DNA of 64,000 nt, from assembly GCA_001897375.1 (NCBI GenBank), contig MKSU01000026.1, positions 16,175-80,174 of the forward strand, read 5' to 3'. Below are positions 11,257 to 19,899 of this stretch, one piece after another (position 1 is the first letter of the stretch; every line of letters starts with the position of its first letter). A model generated the notes under the pieces. The model was not told the origin of the DNA. It worked only from the letters and a program-made list of their open reading frames with translations, and made no database searches. The position numbers and the translations under genes are program-made. This stretch comes from Sphingomonas sp. 67-36. Its GTDB lineage: Bacteria > Pseudomonadota > Alphaproteobacteria > Sphingomonadales > Sphingomonadaceae.

Positions 11257-12333
11257 ATGGACGTGCTGTTCGAGCCGGTGACGCTGGGCGCTCTCCATCT
11301 GGAGAACCGCATCGTCATGGCGCCGATGACGCGCGATCGCGCCGGGCCGGACGACGTGCCCGGCGATATCATGGTGGAATATTATCGCCAGCGCGCTACC
11401 GCCGGATTGATCGTGACGGAGGGCGTCCAGCCCAGCGCGGCGGGCAAGGGCTATTGGCGGACGCCCGGCATTTACAGCGATGCGCAGATCGAAGGCTGGC
11501 GGCGCGTCGCCGATGCGGTTCATGCCGAGGGCGGTCGCATCGTGATGCAGATCATGCATTGCGGGCGCGTTGTGGTGGCGGCCAATCGCGGCTTCGCGGC
11601 GGACGTGATCGCACCCTCCGCCATCCCATGCCCCGCTCCCGTGCCGGGGCCGGATGGCGTTCCGGTCGCGACCGACATGCCGCGCGCGCTCGACGCGGCG
11701 GAGCTTCCGGCGATTGCCGCGGAGTTCGCGCAGGCCGCGCGCAATGCCCGCCATGCGGGGATGGACGGCGTGGAGCTGCATTGCGCAAGCGGCTATCTCA
11801 TCAACCAGTTCCTCAATCCCGCGAGCAACCTTCGCACCGACGAATGGGGGGGCAGTGCCGGGAATCGCGCGCGTTTCCCGGTGGCGGTGCTGGCGGCGAT
11901 GGCGGACGCGATCGGCGGCGACCGGGTGGGCTTCCGCATCTCGCCGGGCAATCCCTATAACGGCATGGATCCGGCCGATCCGGCGGAGACGTTCATTCCC
12001 TTCCTCCGCGCGGTGGACGGACTGGGGCTGGCCTATGCCCATGTCGTGGACATGAACCTGCCCGATCTCGATACGCTGGCGATGGTGCGCGCGCATTGGT
12101 CCGGCGCGATCATCGCCAACAATATGCTGAAGGCCGAAAGCGCGCGTGAACTGATCGCGGCGGGGCGGGCGCAGGGCATATCGTTCGGCCGCGCCTTCAT
12201 CGCCAATCCCGATCTGGTGGCGCGCATCCGTGCCGGCGCGGCGCTGGCGAAGCCGGATTATGCCTTGCTCTATACCGGGGAAGCGGCGGGATATATCGAC
12301 TATCCCGCTATGGCGGCAGGGCCGGTTTCGTGA
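11257..12333 (+). CDS. NADH:flavin oxidoreductase, Old Yellow Enzyme family
   Basis: 358 residues forming an FMN TIM barrel: N-terminal [27 protein letters not shown] near 98-104, the substrate-binding [17 protein letters not shown] (H175, Y180), and the phosphate-binding ending [12 protein letters not shown]. Family members reduce activated C=C bonds of enones or nitro compounds with NAD(P)H. The usual HxxN/HxxH pair is H175/S178 here, which may change substrate binding. It follows the Rieske gene by 43 bases and precedes ribB, whose product supports flavin supply. A 4-ene-3-one steroid or monoterpene enone would be reasonable; that is inference. Confidence 0.93.
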   Translation: MDVLFEPVTLGALHLENRIVMAPMTRDRAGPDDVPGDIMVEYYRQRATAGLIVTEGVQPSAAGKGYWRTPGIYSDAQIEGWRRVADAVHAEGGRIVMQIMHCGRVVVAANRGFAADVIAPSAIPCPAPVPGPDGVPVATDMPRALDAAELPAIAAEFAQAARNARHAGMDGVELHCASGYLINQFLNPASNLRTDEWGGSAGNRARFPVAVLAAMADAIGGDRVGFRISPGNPYNGMDPADPAETFIPFLRAVDGLGLAYAHVVDMNLPDLDTLAMVRAHWSGAIIANNMLKAESARELIAAGRAQGISFGRAFIANPDLVARIRAGAALAKPDYALLYTGEAAGYIDYPAMAAGPVS

Positions 12334-12409
12334 GAAGCGCGGCCTTCCTGCGGCCGATTTCCTCCAAACGGAGGAAGCGGCGCGGCCCGAACCGGGCGAT
12401 GCGTTCATC

Positions 12410-13540
12410 ATGAAACCGGACGCCCAGCTCAGCCGTATCCGCCACGCGTTCCTGTCCTCGCCCGAGGAGATCATCGAGGAGGCGAAGAACGGGCGCATGT
12501 TCATCCTCGTCGACGACGAGGATCGCGAGAACGAGGGCGATCTGGTGATCCCGGCGCAGATGGCGACGCCGGAGAAGATCAACTTCATGGCGCGGCACGG
12601 GCGCGGGCTGATCTGCCTTGCGCTGGGCAAGGCGCGGGTCGACCAGCTTGGCCTCGACCTGATGAGCCGCAACAACGGCACGCGGCACGAGACCGCCTTC
12701 ACCGTCTCGATCGAGGCGCGCGAGGGGGTGACCACCGGCATCTCGGCGGCGGACCGCGCGCGCACCGTGGCGGTGGCGATCGACGCGTCGAAGGGGCGCG
12801 AGGAGATCGTGACGCCGGGCCATGTCTTCCCGCTGGTCGCGCGCGACGGCGGCGTGCTGGTCCGCGCGGGGCATACCGAGGCGGCGGTGGACGTGGCGCG
12901 GCTCGCCGGCCTCAACCCCTCCGGCGTGATCTGCGAGATCATGAACGAGGACGGCACGATGGCGCGGATGGACGACCTCGTCGCCTTCGCCCAGCTCCAC
13001 AACCTCAGGATCGGCACGATCCGCGACCTCATCGCCTATCGCCGTCGCCATGACCATCTGGTCGAATGCGTGGCGGAGACGCGCCTGACCAGCACTTTCG
13101 GCGGCGACTGGATCGCCAGGACCTATTTCAACAAGGTCGAGGGCACCGAGAACCTGGTGCTGATCAAGGGCCGGATCACGCCCGATCGGCCGACATTGGT
13201 GCGGATGCACGCCTTTTCGGTGTTCAGCGACATGCTCGCCGAGGTCGGCGACCGCGCGACGTTGCTGCACCGCGCGATGGCGGCGATCGGCGAGGCGGGG
13301 GCAGGGGTGATCGTGGTGCTCAACCCGGTCCGCAACGATTATCTGCGCAACCAGATGCGCTCGCATGCCGGGGCGCAGCCGCCGGCCGAGGAATTGCGCG
13401 ATTACGGTATCGGCGCGCAGATTCTCGCCGATCTCGGCGTGCAGGAGATGATCCTGCTGACCGGATCGCACCGCAACATCATCGGGATCGAAGGCTATGG
13501 CCTGAACGTGGTCGAGGAGCGCCCGATCCCGGCTGAGTGA
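12410..13540 (+). CDS. ribB: 3,4-dihydroxy-2-butanone-4-phosphate synthase with degenerate GTP cyclohydrolase II domain
   Basis: 376 residues. The N-terminal domain (to about 205) has the RibB motifs [13 protein letters not shown] (32-44), GHVFPL and [13 protein letters not shown], so it should form the four-carbon riboflavin precursor from ribulose-5-phosphate. The C-terminal domain has the RibA fold length, but the zinc-Cys motif (normally SECLTGD...RCDCG) is replaced by [17 protein letters not shown] with no Cys, so cyclohydrolase activity is not expected. This arrangement is known in several proteobacterial RibBA proteins. Its position beside flavin enzymes suggests a locally dosed flavin supply. 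There is no well-spaced ribosome-binding site; ATG 12410 is the only reasonable start. Confidence 0.9.
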   Translation: MKPDAQLSRIRHAFLSSPEEIIEEAKNGRMFILVDDEDRENEGDLVIPAQMATPEKINFMARHGRGLICLALGKARVDQLGLDLMSRNNGTRHETAFTVSIEAREGVTTGISAADRARTVAVAIDASKGREEIVTPGHVFPLVARDGGVLVRAGHTEAAVDVARLAGLNPSGVICEIMNEDGTMARMDDLVAFAQLHNLRIGTIRDLIAYRRRHDHLVECVAETRLTSTFGGDWIARTYFNKVEGTENLVLIKGRITPDRPTLVRMHAFSVFSDMLAEVGDRATLLHRAMAAIGEAGAGVIVVLNPVRNDYLRNQMRSHAGAQPPAEELRDYGIGAQILADLGVQEMILLTGSHRNIIGIEGYGLNVVEERPIPAE

Positions 13541-13546
13541 GGCCGC

Positions 13547-13990
13547 TCAGGCTGTCGTGGGCGCGGCCGGAAGGGCGGGCAGCAGGCGCGTCTCTTCCCA
13601 ATCCACGATCAGCACGCGGTGGCTGAAACGCCATTCGCCATCCTCGCGCCGCCACTTGTCCTGATAGCGGATCGCCCAGCACAGCAAGGCCCGCGCGCCG
13701 TCGCGTTCGGAAAGGTGGTCGGCGGTGGAATAGGTCTCGCCTTCCGCCCGGTCGCCGTCGATCGTCACGAGCTGGTTGTGGACGCGATGCTGCGTCCGAA
13801 CGAACAGACGCGTCAGCAGGTCGATGCTGCCGAGATTGGCCTCGCGCCCCTCGACGCGGAAGCCCGGTCCCTCGATCACGCAATCTTCGGTGAGGATACG
13901 CGCCCATAGCGCCTTATCGCGGCGATCCGCCCCGGCGGCGTAAAGCTCGGCGGTGCGGCGCAGCGCCGCCTCGTCCTCAAGCCGCGACAT
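13547..13990 (-). CDS. SnoaL-like / NTF2-fold protein
   Basis: 147 residues with the SnoaL_4 layout: an N-terminal helix LEDEAALRRTAELYAAGADRRD, ILTEDCVIEGPG, and a sheet ending in GEWRFSHRVLIVDWEETRLL. Members of this fold act as small isomerases, dehydratases or cyclases, or as binding proteins; family membership does not give the reaction. The ATG lies 14 bases inside the end of the NmrA-like gene upstream, so the three minus-strand genes 15741 to 13547 form one operon, transcribed away from the wide inverted repeat at 15809. It runs convergent to ribB, only 6 bases away. Confidence 0.8.
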   Translation of the reverse strand: MSRLEDEAALRRTAELYAAGADRRDKALWARILTEDCVIEGPGFRVEGREANLGSIDLLTRLFVRTQHRVHNQLVTIDGDRAEGETYSTADHLSERDGARALLCWAIRYQDKWRREDGEWRFSHRVLIVDWEETRLLPALPAAPTTA

Positions 13991-14894
13991 CGGCCTCGCC
14001 ATATTGCGCGACGACCTCGGCGACGGCGTTGGCGACATCGCCGCGCGCATAGCCGAGCAGCGCCGTCTCGGCGGCATCCGGCTCATAGCGGATCCAGTTG
14101 CCGCGCCCCTGCGGGATCGCCACGTCGGGCAGCAAGGGGTGTGCCTCGTCGCGCGATTCGAGCGTCGCGGGATTGCCCGCCGCCTTGAAGAACAGGCCGA
14201 AATATTCGGCGAAGCTGAGATTCTCGTCGCCGACCAGATAGGCCTTGCCCGGCTCGCCGCGCAGCAGCGCGCCCTCCAGCGCCTCGCTGAGCGAGCGATA
14301 GGACATGAAGTTGGTGCCGCCCGCCGGGGCGAATGCCGGGATCGGCAGCTTGCCTTGCGCCCAGGCGACATAGGGCTCGAAGATCATGCTCGGCAGCCCC
14401 GGCACCGATCCGACCATGAAAGGCGCGTTGACGCTGATGACGGCGAAGCCCGGGCGCGTCTCGGCGCGCGCGCCCTCGCAGGCCATGCGGCGCGAGCGGA
14501 TGTAGAAATTGCCCTTCTCCAGCTCGGGCGCGGCCTGCGGATAGAAGCTGCCGAGCTGGACGACGCGCTGCACCCCGGCCTCGCGCGCGGCGCGCATGAA
14601 GGCGGGCACGGCCTCGGCGTTGGCGCGATGGAGATGCTCCTGCGCGTCGGTGGCGGGCGGGATGTGACGCGGGTCGTTGCCGGCGGCAAACACGATCGCG
14701 TCGAAGCCGCGCAGCCGGTCGGGCGCGAAATCGCCCGCGACATAATCGCCCTTCAGGAACGGCATTCCCGCCATCGCCGTGCCCGCCGGGGCGGGATTGC
14801 GCGCGGCGACCGACACGTCATGGCCGCTTTTCGCCAGATGGACGGCGGCATGCCCGCCCAATCCTCCGGTGCCGCCGACGACAAGGATCTTCAT
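13977..14894 (-). CDS. NAD(P)-binding NmrA/epimerase-like protein
   Basis: 305 residues. The N-terminus MKILVVGGTGGLGGHAAVHL is an extended-SDR/atypical Rossmann GGTGGLG motif. The body (VVQLGSFYP, EKGNFYIRSRRMACEGARAE) resembles NmrA/complex-I 39-kDa-like NAD(P)-binding proteins. Tyr and Lys of a YxxxK motif are not clearly present, so it may be a reductase with an atypical site or a redox sensor. The start at 14894 has GAGGAG nine bases upstream and lies 13 bases after the SDR stop. Co-transcribed with the flanking SDR and SnoaL genes. Confidence 0.8.
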   Translation of the reverse strand: MKILVVGGTGGLGGHAAVHLAKSGHDVSVAARNPAPAGTAMAGMPFLKGDYVAGDFAPDRLRGFDAIVFAAGNDPRHIPPATDAQEHLHRANAEAVPAFMRAAREAGVQRVVQLGSFYPQAAPELEKGNFYIRSRRMACEGARAETRPGFAVISVNAPFMVGSVPGLPSMIFEPYVAWAQGKLPIPAFAPAGGTNFMSYRSLSEALEGALLRGEPGKAYLVGDENLSFAEYFGLFFKAAGNPATLESRDEAHPLLPDVAIPQGRGNWIRYEPDAAETALLGYARGDVANAVAEVVAQYGEADVAA

Positions 14895-14907
14895 GCTTCC
14901 ATACTCC

Positions 14908-15741
14908 TCAAGCGGGGATTTTGAGACCATTGCCGCTGACCATCGGCACGACCGTCCACTGGCCGTCGGGCGTGCGCGTCCAGCCGGCGGCGGCGAGCGC
15001 GCCGCCGTCGACATGGATCGTCGTCCCCGTCACCCAGCTTGCCAGCGGGCTGGCGAGATAGAGCGCCGCGCCCGCGATATCCTCCGGCTTGCCGAAGCGC
15101 CCGAGCGGAATCCACTTGTCCATGTGCGCGCGGTTCTCGGGCGGGATCATGTAATCCAGCGCGACCTGCGGCGTGTCGGTCGTCTCGGGCGCGATGTCGT
15201 TGATGCGGATGCCGGCCGGGGCCAGCTCGAGCGCGAGGCATTTGGTGAGGCCGGTGACGGCTGCCTTGCACGCGCCATAGACGGCGCAATTGGGGATGCC
15301 GCGAAACGCCTCGATCGAGGTGACGCTGACGATGCTCGATCCGGGCGCCGCGGCGCGCAGCAGCGGCAGCATCGCGCGGGTGACGCGCATGACCTGCCCG
15401 AAATTGATCTCGACGATCGCCGCCACCTGATCGTCGCTCATCGCGTCGAAGGGCGCGGCGTGGAGGAAATCGCCGACATTGTTGACCAGCACGTCGAGCC
15501 TGCCGAACCGTTCGCGTATCCGGTCGGCCAGTGCCGCGACATCGGCGCTGTCGGTCACGTCGCAACGGATCGCCAATGCGGCCGGGTGGCGGGCGGCGAA
15601 ATCCGCGCGCAGCTCCTCACTTACCTCGGCAATGACGACCGAAGCCCCGGCGGCGGCGAATGCCTCCGCGCAGGCGCGGCCGATCCCGCGCCCGCCCCCG
15701 GTGACGAGCACGACCTTGCCGGAAAAATCGAGCATATCCAT
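14908..15741 (-). CDS. Short-chain dehydrogenase/reductase
   Basis: 277 residues: TGGGRGIGRA cofactor motif, NNVGD in place of NNAG, catalytic Ser in SVTSIEAF and YGACK. The C-terminus is longer than usual (about 25 residues after the VDGG motif), a possible substrate lid. Lys or Arg choices after the second strand (EVSEELR) suggest NAD preference, which is inference. GGAGAGG precedes the ATG by 10 bases. It is the first gene of a minus-strand operon divergent from the SDR at 15919, with the wide inverted repeat between them. Confidence 0.92.
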   Translation of the reverse strand: MDMLDFSGKVVLVTGGGRGIGRACAEAFAAAGASVVIAEVSEELRADFAARHPAALAIRCDVTDSADVAALADRIRERFGRLDVLVNNVGDFLHAAPFDAMSDDQVAAIVEINFGQVMRVTRAMLPLLRAAAPGSSIVSVTSIEAFRGIPNCAVYGACKAAVTGLTKCLALELAPAGIRINDIAPETTDTPQVALDYMIPPENRAHMDKWIPLGRFGKPEDIAGAALYLASPLASWVTGTTIHVDGGALAAAGWTRTPDGQWTVVPMVSGNGLKIPA

Positions 15742-15808
15742 ATCGGTCGATCCTCTCCGATCGCTTTATATTCACGCAATTGACGTGTTACTAATGCATA
15801 TGTCAATG

Positions 15809-15844
15809 TATAGCGTAAAATTTGATCGTATATATTACGAAATA
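15809..15844. promoter_or_regulatory. Wide inverted-repeat operator, site 3 (divergent SDR promoters)
   Basis: Arms TAGCGTAA (15811-15818) and TTACGAAAT (15835-15843) are inverted around an AT-rich spacer; CG steps at 15814 and 15838 are 24 bp apart. It lies midway between the divergent genes starting at 15741 (minus) and 15919 (plus). The sequence TTGATCGTAT in its spacer also follows the right arm of site 2. Confidence 0.7.
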
Positions 15845-15918
15845 TGTGCATGATGTCGCCTGGCGCGCCGATGGTGGCCTTTGCCGCGGCTGGCAGCGCT
15901 CGATGAAAGGGAGAGACA

Positions 15919-16686
15919 ATGACGCCCAGACTCAACCTGCCGGCCACCGGCGTGATCGTCACCGGCGGCGCATCGGGGATCGGGCTTGCCTCGGCCCGCG
16001 CGCTTGCTGGTGTCGGACGCCCGGTCGCGCTGTGGGATATTGCCGGCGAGAAGGCGCGGGAAGCGGCCGAGGCTATTGCGCGGGAGACGGGCGTGAATGC
16101 GATCGGCCTTGGCGTCGATATGCGCGATCTCGACGCCTATGACGCGGCGATCGCGCAGAGCCGCGCGGAAATGGGCACGATCGGCGGGTTCGTCCATGCC
16201 GCCGGGATCGTCGATATCGGCTCGATCGACGGGATGACCCCGGAAAGCTGGGAAGCGGGGATCAACACGCACCTGCGCCCGCTCGCCTTCCTCGCGCAGA
16301 AGCTCCAGCCCGATCTCGCCGCCAACAAGGGCTCGGCGATCGTCGCCATCGCCTCGATCAACGCGACGCTGGGCAATGCGGTCAACCCGATCTACAGCGC
16401 GGCGAAGGGCGGAATGCTGTCATTGGTCCGCTCGCTCGCGGACCGGCTGGCGCGCGACGGCGTGCGGGTCAACGCGGTGTCGCCGGGCCAGATATTGACG
16501 CCGATGATGAAGCCGGCGGTCGACAATCTGCCCGGGTTCTTCGAGAAGCGCATCCTGCTCGAACGGCTCGGCGCGCCGGAGGAAGTCGGCAGCGTCGTGC
16601 GCTTCCTGCTGTCGGACGAGGCGAGCTACGTCACCGCCGCCGAACTGGTGGTGGACGGGGGCAATATCTCGTCGCAGCGGGTTTAA
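15919..16686 (+). CDS. Short-chain dehydrogenase/reductase
   Basis: 255 residues: TGGASGIGLA cofactor motif, VHAAGIV in the NNAG position, Ser in VAIASINA and catalytic YSAAK, then SPGQILTPMM and VVDGG. Classical SDR, NAD(P)-dependent alcohol/ketone conversion. AAAGGGAGAGAC precedes the ATG. It begins a plus-strand unit with the luciferase-like gene at 16760 (73-base gap), ended by the terminator at 17924. It shares the divergent promoter region and inverted repeat with the SDR at 15741. Confidence 0.92.
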   Translation: MTPRLNLPATGVIVTGGASGIGLASARALAGVGRPVALWDIAGEKAREAAEAIARETGVNAIGLGVDMRDLDAYDAAIAQSRAEMGTIGGFVHAAGIVDIGSIDGMTPESWEAGINTHLRPLAFLAQKLQPDLAANKGSAIVAIASINATLGNAVNPIYSAAKGGMLSLVRSLADRLARDGVRVNAVSPGQILTPMMKPAVDNLPGFFEKRILLERLGAPEEVGSVVRFLLSDEASYVTAAELVVDGGNISSQRV

Positions 16687-16759
16687 TCCAAACGGACCAA
16701 GCGCGCCTTCCGCTCTCCACCTATTCCGCATCTCAACCGGATAAGGAAAGTGGAGAGCG

Positions 16760-17914
16760 ATGAAATTCTCGATCATTTACGAAGCCCAGATGGTGGACAC
16801 CTCGCGCGAGAACGAGGCCCGGACGTTCCATGAGACGATCGAGCAGGCGATGCTCGCCGAGAAAATGGGCTTCGACAATGTCTGGGCGGTCGAGCATACG
16901 GCGCTGACGCAATATGCGCACATGTCCGCTCCGGAGACTTTCCTCGCGTTCCTCGCCGGCAAGACGACGCGGCTGGGGATCGGGCATGGCGTGGTGTGCC
17001 TGCCGCCGGCGATGAACCATCCGGTCAAGGTGGCCGAGCGGATCGCGACGCTCGACATCCTGTCAAACGGCCGCGTGCATTTCGGCATGGGCAAGGGCGG
17101 CACGCAGCAGGAAGCGGGCACGTTCGGCTACGACCTCAACACGCTCCAGCCGATGATCGACGAATCCATGTACCTGATCCCGAAGATCATGGTGCAGGAC
17201 GAGATCGAGCACGATGGCGAATATATCAAGATTCCGCGCCGGCCGATCCATCCCAAGCCGTTCCAGAATCCGCATCCGCCGATCTACATGGCGTGCACCC
17301 GCGAGGCGACTTTGGTGCAGGCCGGATCGCGCGGCATCGGCGCGCTCGTGCTCGGTTTCGCCGGGCCGGAGGATATCGCGAAGAAGAATGCCGTCTATCG
17401 CGAGCATTTCCACAACCGCAAGGCGGAGGATCAGGTTGGTTTCCGCCCGACCGAGCATCTCGCGGCGCTCTGCCCGTCGATCGTGCTCGACGATCGCGAG
17501 AAGGCGCGCAAGATCGGGCTGCGCGGCCAGCGTTTCTTCGTCGAGAGCCTCGCCCACTGGTATCAGGGCGGGCCGAAGCCGACGATCGACGAGGAACTGA
17601 CCGCCGACCAGCAGGCGGCGATCCTCCAGCAGGAGAAGGAGGCGGTGGTCGCCTATCTCTCCGAGGAGAAGATCACGATCGGCACCGAGCATACCGGCAG
17701 CTACGAGGAGGTGCAGGACGCTTACGGCACCGCCGACGACTGCATCCGCTACGTGCAGCGCCTGTTCGATTCCGGGGCGGACGAGATCCTGTTCCTGTTC
17801 CAGATGGGCGGCGTGCCGCACACGGCGATCCTGGAGACGATCCGCAACATCGGCGAGAAGGTCATCCCGCATTTCCGCGCACAGGAGGCGGCCAGGCAGG
17901 TCGCCGCCGAATAG
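16760..17914 (+). CDS. Luciferase-like (LLM) flavin-dependent monooxygenase
   Basis: 384 residues of the bacterial-luciferase TIM-barrel family: N-terminal MKFSIIYEAQMVD, EKMGFDNVWAVEHT, the IGHGVVCLPPAMNHPVKVAERIA segment around residues 75-95, and GRVHFGMGKGGTQQE for flavin/phosphate contacts. Such enzymes use FMNH2 and oxygen for hydroxylation or Baeyer-Villiger-type oxidation. The flavin must be reduced by a separate protein; the FMN reductase at 25102 is a candidate partner. ATAAGGAAAG stands before the ATG, and a terminator closes the unit. Confidence 0.92.
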   Translation: MKFSIIYEAQMVDTSRENEARTFHETIEQAMLAEKMGFDNVWAVEHTALTQYAHMSAPETFLAFLAGKTTRLGIGHGVVCLPPAMNHPVKVAERIATLDILSNGRVHFGMGKGGTQQEAGTFGYDLNTLQPMIDESMYLIPKIMVQDEIEHDGEYIKIPRRPIHPKPFQNPHPPIYMACTREATLVQAGSRGIGALVLGFAGPEDIAKKNAVYREHFHNRKAEDQVGFRPTEHLAALCPSIVLDDREKARKIGLRGQRFFVESLAHWYQGGPKPTIDEELTADQQAAILQQEKEAVVAYLSEEKITIGTEHTGSYEEVQDAYGTADDCIRYVQRLFDSGADEILFLFQMGGVPHTAILETIRNIGEKVIPHFRAQEAARQVAAE

Positions 17915-17923
17915 TCTCCCCAC

Positions 17924-17955
17924 TCGGCCCGCCTTCACCGGCGGGCCGATTTTTT
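17924..17955 (+). terminator. Rho-independent terminator after LLM gene
   Basis: A 10-bp stem TCGGCCCGCC (17924-17933) with its complement at 17940-17949, a 6-nt loop and TTTTTT. It separates the LLM unit from the next gene, which starts at 17970. Confidence 0.87.
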
Positions 17956-17969
17956 ACTATCGGGAGAGA

Positions 17970-18968
17970 ATGATGCGCGCGATCGCGATCGACGGTTTCG
18001 GCGGCCCTGAAGTTCTCCGCCTGACCGATCTGCCCAGACCGGCACCGGGGCCGGGCGAGGTGCTGGTCAGGGTGGCCTATGCCGGCGTCAATCCCGCCGA
18101 CTGGAAGGCGCGCGAGGGCAAGCTGGCGCGCTATTTCGACTATCGTTTTCCGTTCGTGCCCGGCTTCGACCTGTCGGGCACGGTCGTGGAGGTGGGGCGG
18201 GGCGTCGAGGGCCTGACGCCGGGCGAGCGCGTGTTCGGCATGTCGCGGCAGGGGCAGGGCGAGAATGGCGCCTATGCCGAATATTGCCTTGCCTGGCCCG
18301 CGATGCTCGCGCCGGTGCCGCCGGGGATGAGCCTCGCCGAAGCTGCCGGGCTGCCGACGGCGGGGGCGACCGCTTATGGCGGACTGGTCGATGCCGGCGG
18401 GCTGAAGGCTGGGCAGACAGTGCTGGTCAACGGCGGCGCGGGTGGGGTCGGCAGCCTTGCGATCCAGATCGCCCGCGCGGCCGGCGCGCGCGCCGCGGTG
18501 ACGTGCAGCGCGCGCAACGCCGATTATGTCCGGTCGCTCGGAGCGGAACGCGCGATCGACTACGCCAGTGAGGAGGTGGTGGCCGCCGCGCGCGACTGGG
18601 CGGAAGGCGGCGTCGATCTGGTGCTGGACGCGGTGGGCCTCGGCACATTGCTTGCGTACGCGACGGATCTGGTGAAACCCGGCGGCGCCTTTGTCGAGAT
18701 AGAGACGCTGATCTCGCACGCGAGCGAGACGGACGTCGCCGCCGCCGCGGCACGGGGGGTGCGCATCCTGTCCAATATGGTCGCCGTGACGCGGCAGCCC
18801 GAGCATCTGGCCGGTCTCGCCGGATTGTGCGTGCAGGGGCGGATCAAGCCCGCTCCGGTCGAGGTGCTGCCACTGGCGAATGCCGCCGAGGCGCACCGCC
18901 GTGTCGAAGACGGCCATGTTCGCGGCAAGATCGTGTTGCGCGTGGACGATGCGGAGGAACGGTCGTGA
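17970..18968 (+). CDS. Quinone oxidoreductase-like MDR-family reductase
   Basis: 332 residues of the medium-chain dehydrogenase family, quinone reductase branch: N-terminal GroES-like fold with YAGVNPADWKAREGKL and GFDLSGTVVEVG, then a Rossmann motif VLVNGGAGGVGSLAIQIA. No structural or catalytic zinc Cys/His set is present, so it should be a zinc-free NADPH reductase of quinones or alpha,beta-enones. GGGAGAG precedes the first of two consecutive ATGs. GTGA overlap with the next gene makes it the first of a four-gene plus-strand unit that ends at 20679. Confidence 0.92.
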   Translation: MMRAIAIDGFGGPEVLRLTDLPRPAPGPGEVLVRVAYAGVNPADWKAREGKLARYFDYRFPFVPGFDLSGTVVEVGRGVEGLTPGERVFGMSRQGQGENGAYAEYCLAWPAMLAPVPPGMSLAEAAGLPTAGATAYGGLVDAGGLKAGQTVLVNGGAGGVGSLAIQIARAAGARAAVTCSARNADYVRSLGAERAIDYASEEVVAAARDWAEGGVDLVLDAVGLGTLLAYATDLVKPGGAFVEIETLISHASETDVAAAAARGVRILSNMVAVTRQPEHLAGLAGLCVQGRIKPAPVEVLPLANAAEAHRRVEDGHVRGKIVLRVDDAEERS

Positions 18969-19315
18969 ACGACGTGCCGCGCGTGTACGTCCTCGACGAT
19001 CTGATCGCGAAGCCGGGCGAGGGGCGCACACTGCTCGATGCCTATATGGCCGATTATGCGCCGGGCGCGCGGGCGCGGGGCATGACGCTGGAGCATATAT
19101 TGGTCAGCCCGCCATTATGGATGGACGACCAGCCGAATACGATCAGCATCACCTGGAGCGTCGCGGGGGCGGCGGGCTGGTGGGCGATGCGGCTGGCCGC
19201 CGGGGCCGACCCCGGCGCGACCGCCTTCTGGGCGGCAGCGGGCGACCGGCTCCTCGGCCGCACGCGCCGCTTCGCCGCTGCGCCCGACGATGTGGAGTCG
19301 CTCTGCCATGGCTGA
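18965..19315 (+). CDS. Small alpha/beta-barrel-like protein of unknown function
   Basis: 116 residues starting at GTG on the GTGA shared with the reductase. No specific family is recognised. The pattern VYVLDDLIAKPGEGRTLLDAY, ARGMTLEHILVSPP and TISITWSVAGAAGWWAMR resembles the ferredoxin-like dimeric alpha/beta-barrel fold (NIPSNAP/antibiotic-monooxygenase type). The eight-base overlap with the next gene, itself a Dabb-like protein, suggests the two subunits work together. No catalytic residues can be assigned. Confidence 0.75.
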   Translation: MNDVPRVYVLDDLIAKPGEGRTLLDAYMADYAPGARARGMTLEHILVSPPLWMDDQPNTISITWSVAGAAGWWAMRLAAGADPGATAFWAAAGDRLLGRTRRFAAAPDDVESLCHG

Positions 19316-19889
19316 TTTCACCGCGTTGCTCACGCTGCGGGCGGATGCGGATCGCGCGGTGGTCGCGCGGACGTTCGCCGATGCGACGCTCGTCGCGCCG
19401 ACCTTGCCGGGGGCGTTCGAGGGCGGCGACCTGATCGTCCATCACCGTGGCGGCGGCGACATTCCCGTCGACCCGGCGGTCGCGCATATCGATGGCGCGG
19501 TTTACGAAACCATTGCGGAGGGCGGGGCCGAGCCGGGGCTGCGCGGCGGCGTCTATCGCATCCTGCTGCTCGCGGTCGCACCGGGCACGCCGGACCACAT
19601 CGTCCGCCAGTTCGAGGCGGAGACGCTGGCGATGCCGCGCTATATCGGCGCGATCCGCAACTGGCGGCTGAGCCGCGTGACCAAGGCGACCGGCGCGCGG
19701 GCGTGGACCCATGTTTGGGAGCAGGAATATGCCGATCCCGGCGGCCTGCTCGGCCCCTATATGACCAATCCCTATCATTGGGCGCGGGTCGATCGCTGGT
19801 TCGATCCGGAATGCCCGGAGCATATCGTCGACACGCGCCTGTGCCACAGCTTCTGCGCGATCGGGCGGAGCGTGCTTCGGCCGTATTGA
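19308..19889 (+). CDS. Dabb-like (dimeric alpha/beta barrel) protein
   Basis: 193 residues. The second half (GTPDHIVRQFEAETLAMPRY, then WRLSRV, GARAWTHVWEQEYADP, YMTNPYHWARVDRWFDPE) fits the stress-responsive dimeric alpha/beta barrel (Dabb) pattern, with two copies of the fold possible in 193 residues. Related small barrels act as cyclases, lyases or oxygenases without metal, or have unknown roles. It is translated from an ATG inside the previous gene's end and is followed 10 bases later by an SDR. Function in this pathway is unknown. Confidence 0.75.
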   Translation: MADFTALLTLRADADRAVVARTFADATLVAPTLPGAFEGGDLIVHHRGGGDIPVDPAVAHIDGAVYETIAEGGAEPGLRGGVYRILLLAVAPGTPDHIVRQFEAETLAMPRYIGAIRNWRLSRVTKATGARAWTHVWEQEYADPGGLLGPYMTNPYHWARVDRWFDPECPEHIVDTRLCHSFCAIGRSVLRPY

Positions 19890-19899
19890 GGAGAGTGGC

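Noticed and set aside
12410-13540. Bifunctional RibBA including GTP cyclohydrolase II
   Set aside because: The zinc-Cys motif of the second domain is absent, so only the RibB activity is called.
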